Shown: positions 57,546 to 64,000 of the stretch, in pieces
Layout of the letters: each line of letters starts with the position of its first letter
Position numbering within the stretch: position 1 is the first letter of the stretch
Assembly: GCF_003255815.1 (NCBI RefSeq)
Contig: NC_037689.1
Coordinates: 148,709,907 to 148,773,906 of the forward strand
Reading direction: 5' to 3'
DNA length: 64,000 nucleotides
Source: Theropithecus gelada
Taxonomy: Eukaryota > Chordata > Mammalia > Primates > Cercopithecidae
Program-made: the position numbers and the translations under genes
The notes under the pieces: generated by a model
The model's database searches: none
Told to the model about the DNA's origin: nothing
The model's input: only the letters and a program-made list of their open reading frames with translations

Positions 57546-58562
57546 TTACATTTTGGCATGTTTTTGCAATGGCTGGTACCGGTTGTTCCTTTCCATGTTG
57601 AGTGCTTCCTTCAGGGTCTCTTGTAAGGCAGGCCTGGTGGTGACAAAATCTCTAAGCATTTGCTTATCTGTAAAGGATTTTATTTCTCCTTCACTTATGA
57701 AACTTAGTTTGGCTGGATATGAAATTCTGGGTTGAAAATTCTTTTCTTTAAGAATGTTGAATATTGGCCCCCACTCTCTTCTGGCTTGTAGAGTTTCTGC
57801 CGAGAGATCTGCTGTGAGTCTGATGGGCTTCCCTTTGTGGGTAACCCGACCTTTCTCTCTGGCTGCCCTTAAGATTTTTTCCTTCATTTCAACTTTGGTG
57901 AATCTGGCAATTATGTGTCTTGGAGTTGCTCTTCTCGAGGAGTATCTTTGTGGCGTTCTCTGTATTTCCTGGATTTGAATGTTGGCCTGCCCTACTAGGT
58001 TGGGGAAGTTCTCCTGGATGATATCCTGAAGAGTGTTTTCCAACTTGGTTCCATTTTCCCCCTCACTTTCAGGCACCCCAATCAGACGTAGATTTGGTCT
58101 TTTTACATAATCCCATACTTCTTGCAGGCTTTGTTCATTTCTTTTTCTTCTTTTTTCTTTTGGTTTCTCTTCTCGCTTCATTTCATTCATTTGATCCTCA
58201 ATCGCTGATACTCTTTCTTCCAGTTGATCGAGTCGGTTACTGAAGCTTGTGCATTTGTCACGTATTTCTCGTGTCATGGTTTTCATCTCTTTCATTTCGT
58301 TTAGGACCTTCTCTGCATTAATTACTCTAGCCGTCAATTCTTCCACTTTTTTTTCAAGATTTTTAATTTCTTTGCGCTGGGTACGTAATTCCTCCTTTAG
58401 CTCTGAGAAATTTGATGGACTGAAGCCTTCTTCTCTCATCTCGTCAAAGTCATTCTCCGTCCAGCTTTGATCCGTTGCTGGTGATGAGCTGCGCTCCTTT
58501 GCCGGGGGAGATGTGCTCTTATTTTTTGAATTTCCAGCTTTTCTGCCCTGCTTTTTCCCCAT
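57546..58562 (-). CDS. LINE-1 ORF1 (ORF1p), copy 3, intact 338 codons
   Basis: An uninterrupted 338-codon frame of the normal ORF1p length. It has a basic N terminus, a coiled coil (about residues 45-155, EELTARVINAEKVLNEMKEM), the RRM with RPNLRLIGVPE, and the C-terminal domain ending RYQPLQKHAKM. The protein would form trimers that coat L1 RNA in cytoplasmic particles. The start follows an A-rich leader (cacaaag before ATG). Copy 1 encodes almost the same protein but with a stop at codon 98. Whether it is expressed cannot be judged. Confidence 0.92.
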   Translation of the reverse strand: MGKKQGRKAGNSKNKSTSPPAKERSSSPATDQSWTENDFDEMREEGFSPSNFSELKEELRTQRKEIKNLEKKVEELTARVINAEKVLNEMKEMKTMTREIRDKCTSFSNRLDQLEERVSAIEDQMNEMKREEKPKEKRRKRNEQSLQEVWDYVKRPNLRLIGVPESEGENGTKLENTLQDIIQENFPNLVGQANIQIQEIQRTPQRYSSRRATPRHIIARFTKVEMKEKILRAAREKGRVTHKGKPIRLTADLSAETLQARREWGPIFNILKEKNFQPRISYPAKLSFISEGEIKSFTDKQMLRDFVTTRPALQETLKEALNMERNNRYQPLQKHAKM

Positions 58563-59608
58563 CTTTGTGGTTTTATCTGCCTCTGGTCTTTGATGATGGT
58601 GATGTACTGATGGGGTTTTGGTGTAGGTGTCCTTCCTGTTTGATAGTTTTCCTTCTAACAGTCAGGACCCTCAGCTGTAGGTCTGTTGGAGATTGCTTGA
58701 GGTCCACTCCAGACCCTGTTTGCCTGGGTATCAGCAGCAGAGGCTGCAGAAGATAGAATATTTCTGAACAGCGAGTGTACCTGTCTGATTCTTGCTTTGG
58801 AAGCTTCCTCTCAGGGGTGTACTCCACCCTGTGAGGTGTGGGGTGTCAGACTGCCCCTAGTGGGGGATGTCTCCCAGTTAGGCTACTCAGGGGTCAGGGA
58901 CCCACTTGAGCAGGCAGTCTGTCCCTTCTCAGATCTCAACCTCCGTGTTGGGAGATCCACTGCTCTCTTCAAAGCTGTCAGACAGAGTCGTTTGCGTCTG
59001 CAGAGGTTTCTGCTGCTTTTTTGTTGTTGTTGTTGTTGTTGTTGTGTAGCTGTGCCCTGTCCCCAGAGGTGGAGTCTACAGAGACAGGCAGGTTTCCTTG
59101 AGCTGCTGTGAGCTCCACCTAGTTGGAGCTTCCCAGCAGCTTTGTTTACCTACTTAAGCCTCAGCAATGGCGGGCGCCCCTCCCCCAGCCTCGCTGCTGC
59201 CTTGCAGGTAGATCACAGACTGCTGTGCTAGCAATGAGGGAGGCTCCGTGGGCGTGGGACCCTCCCGGCCAGGTGTGGGATATGATCTCCTGGTGTGCCT
59301 GTTTGCTTAAAGCGCAATATTGGGGTGGGAGTTACCCAATTTTCCAGGTGTTGTGTGTCTCAGTTCCCCTGGCTAGGAAAAGGGATTCCTTTCCCCCTTG
59401 CGCTTCCCAGGTGAGGCAATGCCTCGCCCTGCTTCAGCTCTCGCTGGTCGGGCTGCAGCAGCTGACCAGCACCGATCGTCTGGCACTCCCCAGTGAGATG
59501 AACCCAGTACCTCAGTTGAAAATGCAGAAATCACTGGTCTTCTGTGTCGCTCGCGCTGGGAGTTGGAGACTGGAGATGTTCCTATTCGGCCATCTTGCTC
59601 CGCCCCCC
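58563..59608 (-). promoter_or_regulatory. LINE-1 5'UTR / internal promoter, copy 3
   Basis: A complete internal promoter with the YY1-type motif at 59589-59597. It keeps the segment (about 58690-58818) known as the ZNF93-bound 129-bp region. A (TTG)n run at about 59024-59046 is a small microsatellite, absent in copies 1 and 2. ORF0 on the plus strand starts at 59167 and is closed by TAG at 59209-59211. Confidence 0.8.
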
Positions 59609-59657
59609 AACATGTCTTTTCTAGAGATACAAGTCAACCCGTAAGAGTGGGCATCCA

Positions 59658-59896
59658 GGCTGGGCACAGTGGCTCATGCCTGTAATCCCAGCACTTTGGG
59701 AGGCTGAGGCGGGCAGATCATGAGGTCAGGAGACCAAGATCATCCTGGCTAACATGGTGAAACCCCGTCTCTACTAAAAACACAAAAAATTAGCTGGGCG
59801 TAGTGTCATGCGCCTATAGTCCCAGCTACTTGGGAGGCTGAGGCAGGAGAATTGCTTGAACGCAGGAGGCAGAGGTTGCAGTGAGCTGAGATTGCG
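59658..59896 (+). repeat. 3'-truncated Alu SINE
   Basis: A sense Alu beginning ggctgggcacagtggctc that ends at gtgagctgagattgcg, without the last ~40 bases and A-tail. Loss of the 3' end is unusual and suggests a later deletion. Confidence 0.9.
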
Positions 59897-60267
59897 TTAG
59901 CCGCATGACTTCATGATGCAAAAAGTCTTCTCTTTTGGAGTTACATCCTGAAGTAGTTGCTAGTGAAAATCTAAAATCACTCTCCTGTCCAAAATCTCCC
60001 TTCCAAGTTTCCTCAGATTAGCACACTTCTGTATGTTCCCTTTCTAGAAAAGGGGGTCAAACTACAGTGACATGAGGACATATTTCTGTTTTCTCTTTTA
60101 CTTTCTAATTTTCCAATCCTTTAAGCCAAAGCTATTTAGAGAGACTATATAAAGCGTAAACTTTTTGTTTGTATTATATAACCCAGAAGAAAATATGATA
60201 GTGTGTCAGTGATCAAAGGATTTTGTTTTATTCAACACAGAAATACCCTTCCCATTTTCTCTTTGGG
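59897..60267. other. No recognised gene
   Basis: Unique sequence. Nothing recognised. Confidence 0.45.
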
Positions 60268-60420
60268 AACCCATTCACTCATTTACTCACTAATTTAACC
60301 AATAACTATTAAGCATTTACTATATTCCATGTTCTAGGTTAGCACTGCAAGTACAGTGGTGAATAGACACCATTATTACCTTCATGGGGCTGAGTTACAA
60401 TCGGAGGGTCATGCAATTTC
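60268..60420 (-). repeat. L2 LINE 3' end
   Basis: Antisense L2 terminus: ccattcactcatttactcac, tatattccatgttctaggtt and agtacagtggtgaatag. Confidence 0.75.
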
Positions 60421-60869
60421 TCAAGTCCAATGTACCCCTCAGAAGTTGGCTGCTTCTCCAGAGTTCCCTTCTGCTGATCTGGCCAGATTTCACAGCATAA
60501 TCATCAGGCTATCAACATTTGATATTGCCAATGACTTCCAGTCACTAATATCTTGTCCTCTCTCTCTAAAAAAGTGGCTTTCAAACGCTCCTTTCTTTAG
60601 GGTCTTGGCCATTTCCTCACTCTTCTTATAAGGTATTAGATAGTCATCATGCTTATCATTTTCTTACAAATTAGAGTTCAACTTTCCCTTGAGAGTTTTC
60701 TTTAGATTGTTCCTGAACTACTCACTTGCTTTTTAAACCAGTGTCTCCAATTTTAGTGGTAGGCAAAACATTTTAGTGGCTAGTCTGACAAGCCAGGCCA
60801 GAGATTAGAGTAGCACAGACTTAAATGTTGGTGACAGAGAACTGGAGAGTAGGTGGTATACAGGAGTAG
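60421..60869. other. No recognised gene
   Basis: Unique sequence. Nothing recognised. Confidence 0.45.
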
Positions 60870-61015
60870 TTCACCAACTTTAGTATGTATAAGAATTACT
60901 CAGGGAGCAGATTTAAAGTACGTATTTTCAGATTTCACCCTGAGTATTTCTTTTTCAGTAGGAAGACAGTAGTCCCAGGACCATACTTTGAGAAACACTG
61001 AACTAGAGCACAGGG
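60870..61015. mobile_element. hAT-Charlie-type MITE relic (MER5-like)
   Basis: Begins tagttcaccaactttagtat and ends ggaccatactttgagaaaca, both typical termini of hAT MITEs. The middle (gggagcagatttaaag, tttttcagtagg) fits. Shortened by deletions. Confidence 0.65.
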
Positions 61016-61615
61016 TGCTTGTAGGGAATGTACATTAAGGCCATGGAGGACGGGGCCAAGCCACGGGGGGCCTTCAATACCAGGGGTAGTAATCAGGGCC
61101 TTGTACTTTCTGTGCTAAGTGATTAATGGAAAGGCAAGGGAGGCTGTATGGCCCAGGGTAGAAGCATCATAAGAACTTTGGTGTGGTGGGAGCATTTACC
61201 TCATCAAAGAGGAGAGGAGGAATGAACCTGGGGTTGGGGAGGCCAGCAAGGGCACTGGTACAAGAGTCCCAGGGAAGGTGTGGTGATGAATGAGGGCCTA
61301 ATCTGTGATACTCTCCATCCAAATGCATTCCTACTGGATGCACATGGACAGAGTGGAGAGAGTCACTTCCAAAAACCCAGGCCAGGAAGGAGGAAAAGAA
61401 GTTGCTTTTTCCCCTCATGGCATGTGGAATTTTGCTGATGATTTATTGGAATTCTTCCCAAAACTGGAATGACCCAAATAACTCACTGAAGCCATTCGGA
61501 AGGCATCTGATACTGGAGTTGGCTTTAAGAAGTTAACTTTGCAGAGAGTACCTGGAGGTAATTTGTAGGGGTTGGAAAGACAGATAAAGACATTTTCCAA
61601 AATTTTATTCTGGGA
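61016..61615. other. No recognised gene
   Basis: Unique sequence. The open frame on the minus strand near 61167-61418 has no recognisable domain. Confidence 0.45.
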
Positions 61616-61619
61616 GCAG

Positions 61620-61740
61620 AATGTGTCTGTGCTGAACAGGCTCATAAAACTGGTATAGATCATTCTTCTCATTTTACAGATGTAGAGACTGAGATTAGGA
61701 GTGGAGAAGTAGTTCATCTGAGGTTGGAGGAAAAATGTAG
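61620..61740 (-). repeat. MIR SINE fragment
   Basis: The antisense core text cttctcattttacagatgta, gagactgagattaggag is a MIR remnant. Confidence 0.6.
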
Positions 61741-62439
61741 AAATCCAGACTGAAATAATATCCTCTTTCAATCTTTACCTTTAGGCAGGATAGTGAATCC
61801 TCAAGCCTCAGCTCCTGGGCTAACATAATGGCTCAATGTAAGAGAACAGGAGAAAGGATTAATGCATCTGTTTATTTCCAGAAAGCTATGGAAATTCCGG
61901 CTGTGAATAAAAATATATTGGGGTTTTGGACTCTTTGTAGACCAATCATGGAATTGGTTTTTAAAAACAATATTTTAACATGCAAGTTACTACACTTCTG
62001 CAGCATATTTTTATCTTCTTTTACACCACTGTCTAGAACATGTTCTGAAAGACAGCCATGCAATCCTTATCTTATGTTGGCCACCTTGTCAAGCACAGAA
62101 GGAGCAAGAAAACATTGGGCCAAACACTGACCAAACATTTGCCTTGTGGGTACTGTACTCAGCTCTCCACTGTTATCAGGAATCAGAGCAAACACTTGCA
62201 TTAGGTCAATTGTTGAAAAGCAGAGAAACACTTCTATGGATATCAGGTGCATCTTTTGGGACTTGAACATCTCTCAGGTGGGCCACCTGCACAAAGTTGA
62301 AGATGATCCTGCACCATGTTACCTCTGGGAAAATGTATTCCCTATAACCGGCAAGGAGTTAGTCATATCACTTGATAATTACAGTGAATTTCATCAATAA
62401 ATGTTTAATACATGTATTTTAGAGCATGTGTATTGTCCA
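61741..62439. other. No recognised gene
   Basis: Unique AT-rich sequence. Small open frames on both strands show no domain. Confidence 0.45.
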
Positions 62440-62760
62440 ACCACTACACTTGAGAGGATGGTTACAGGACTCACAACATGTAGTACTAGGGCAACATCGG
62501 AAGCCTCCAGAAAACAGATTTGGGCTCAATATAAGGAACAACTTGCTAACTTTTAGGTTTGTCAAATAAATAGCATAATTGCCCTCAGGATTAGTGAGTT
62601 CCTTTCCTCTGGATGTGGTGAACCAGAGGTTGGCCATACCTTGGAGGAAATGTGGCAGTGATGTCCCTCAGGCACCAGAGGGGTGTAGCTACTATGGAAT
62701 TCCCTGAAGGTCCTTTCCAGTCTTGCAATGATATCAATCCATGAATTGGTGACAGATCAC
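62440..62760 (+). repeat. CR1/L3 LINE relic
   Basis: Sense text: gggctcaatataaggaacaa, cttgctaacttttaggtt, ccctcaggattagtgagttc, then gaaggtcctttccagtcttg at the 3' end, matching the conserved order of mammalian CR1/L3. Confidence 0.7.
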
Positions 62761-63307
62761 CTAAGTGCTCCTAACCTTGAGACCCTTAAAACTGTTCTCT
62801 CACTTCTCATCTTTATGATACACTTCTAAACTTAGTAAATCCTACAGAAGATTAAGGAGTGACTCAGAATCTTAACTTCCACCGAAAGATCAATTATACA
62901 TGTCTGATTTCTTGAGGTGAGAGAAGGAAGTCTACTCCCATGAAAGGAACTATTTACAAATAAAATATGGCTCTTGAAAACTTGAAAATAAATTATTGAG
63001 AATTCACTTTATCTCAAACTTATCTTGTCAAGTTTGAACACCTTGCCTACAGAATTTGATAAAATCTGCCTGCCCTACAAGTATACAACTGATAAGCTGT
63101 AATACATTTGAACACTGAATTTTTCAGAAACATGTCTCCCCTTATTTCTAATCCCTTAAGGCCATCACATTTGGCAAGCACATTGAAGATGGAGTATAAA
63201 GTTTGTTTTTTTATTAAATAGAACACTGTTGGCATTTTCTTCCAAGATAAAATGACTACATAACTAGATATGTCAACTAACAAAGATGGAGATAACAGAA
63301 CACAGGG
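62761..63307. other. No recognised gene
   Basis: Unique AT-rich sequence. Nothing recognised. Confidence 0.45.
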
Positions 63308-63696
63308 TGATATGGTTTGGGTCTTTGTCCCCACCCAAATCTCATGTTGAATTGTAATCCCTAGTATTGGATGTGGAGCCTGGTGGGAGGTGATTGAATC
63401 ACGGGAGTGGTTTCTACTGGTTTAGCACCATCCTCCTAGTGCTGTCTCGTGATAGAGTTCTCAGGAGATCTGGTTATTTAAAAGTGTGTGTTACCTTCCC
63501 CTTCACTCTCTCCCGCTCTGCCATGTGAAGAAGGTGCTTGCTTACACTTTGCCTTCTGCCGTGATTGTAAGTTTCCTGGACCTACCCAACCGTGCTTCCT
63601 GTATAGCATTTGGAACTGTGGATCAATTAAACCTCTTTTCATAAATTACTCAGTTTCAGGTATGTCTTTATAGCAGTGTGAGAACGAACTAACACA
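63308..63696 (+). mobile_element. MST-type MaLR solo LTR
   Basis: Sense LTR from TGATATGGTTTGGG to CTAACACA. The landmarks ccacccaaatctcatgttg, gatctggttatttaaaagtg, gccttctgccgtgattgtaa and caattaaacctcttttc identify MSTA/MSTB. About 389 bp. No internal sequence. Confidence 0.92.
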
Positions 63697-63948
63697 TGGG
63701 GGAAAACCACAGAAAGACAGGCAACACAGGCAGGGCTCTGAAAGTAACATTTCATCAACACTTTGACTCCCAATAATTTCTTTGCTGCCACTTGCGTTTA
63801 TGACCACTGTAATGTTGACAAAAGACATGTAGGACTTGCAGCAAAGATGGGACAATGGAAGTTGAATATATAGTGGTAGTGCATAAAGATAACATGCATA
63901 AGTTAAAATCAAAATAGGAAAGTGACATAGCATTAGTGGAACTTAGCC

Positions 63949-64000
63949 ACTGTAATAGTTTCCTGCTGATGCTGTCATAAGTTTCTACAAATTTGGTGGC
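63949..64000 (-). mobile_element. Start of an MLT1-type LTR, cut by the window edge
   Basis: The text gtaatagtttcctgctgatgc, gtttctacaaatttggtggc resembles the antisense end of MLT1 LTRs (compare 53528). Only 52 bases are visible. Confidence 0.5.

Larger units (their letters stand above)
53947..59608 (-). mobile_element. Young LINE-1 (L1PA class), copy 3, full-length ends with an internal gap
   Basis: Perfect target duplications AACATGTCTTTTCT lie at 53933-53946 and 59609-59622, within an MLT1 LTR. The 5' end at 59608 has the YY1-type site and a complete 5'UTR. ORF1 is intact; ORF2 is damaged and lacks about 0.5 kb next to the N at 54960. The length of about 5.66 kb instead of about 6.1 kb agrees with this. 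It is the closest relative of copy 1. Confidence 0.96.
53528..59645 (-). mobile_element. MLT1-type MaLR LTR, split by LINE-1 copy 3
   Basis: The left part (53528-53946) reads gtattagtttgctagggctg, cagttctggaggctgaaag, gctcttgtagatgg-like text, then gggttaggacttcaacatg. After the LINE-1, gagatacaagtcaacccg (59623-59645) completes the LTR. Removing the LINE-1 and one target copy rejoins the LTR without a gap. Confidence 0.85.

Noticed and set aside
61167..61771. Two minus-strand frames of 83 and 118 codons
   Set aside because: No recognisable domain, partly overlapping a MIR remnant; likely chance.

Overview
This window is mammalian, specifically catarrhine-primate, genomic DNA. It holds Alu SINEs, L1PA-class LINE-1s, MaLR and ERVL LTRs, MIR, L2 and CR1/L3 relics, and hAT-Charlie fossils. 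I can support no functional host protein-coding gene and no RNA gene. A 9-base N gap (34365-34373) and single Ns (51248, 54960) show a draft assembly. LINE-1 copies 1 and 3 differ by only about 1.7% by my hand count, yet keep a 5'UTR segment known to be lost from younger great-ape L1s. This leans towards a non-human catarrhine such as gibbon, orangutan or Old World monkey, but it is an inference.

Layout. 1-1854: 5' part of a young LINE-1 on the minus strand (copy 1). 1855-14930: mostly old L1M/HAL1 sequence on the minus strand, into which three MaLR LTRs, a probable ERV LTR, Alus and a 5'-truncated L1PA were inserted. 15310-20150: a processed pseudogene of NAB1 (EGR co-repressor) on the minus strand, carrying two Alus and flanked by an imperfect target-site duplication. 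20150-31300: mostly unique sequence with scattered ancient repeats, including one stretch (28130-28370) that reads like a conserved enhancer. 31300-39560: an old L1M on the minus strand containing young LINE-1 copy 2 (33534-39014). 39560-46117: mostly unique, with a second enhancer-like stretch (40880-41070). 46132-52721: an older full-length LINE-1 on the plus strand carrying a hexanucleotide microsatellite. 53528-59645: an MLT1 LTR split by young LINE-1 copy 3 (53947-59608). 59650-64000: Alu, L2, MIR, hAT and CR1 relics, an MST LTR, and the start of another MLT1 LTR.

The main biology is LINE-1. Copies 2 and 3 each keep a full-length 338-codon ORF1 but have broken ORF2. They share two ORF2 lesions inside a 646-bp tract of perfect identity, although their flanks differ clearly, which points to gene conversion, a shared defective source, or assembly collapse. 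Copy 2 also has a double poly(A) tail suggesting a short 3' transduction, and an ORF0-like antisense reading frame that is closed by a stop codon in copies 1 and 3.
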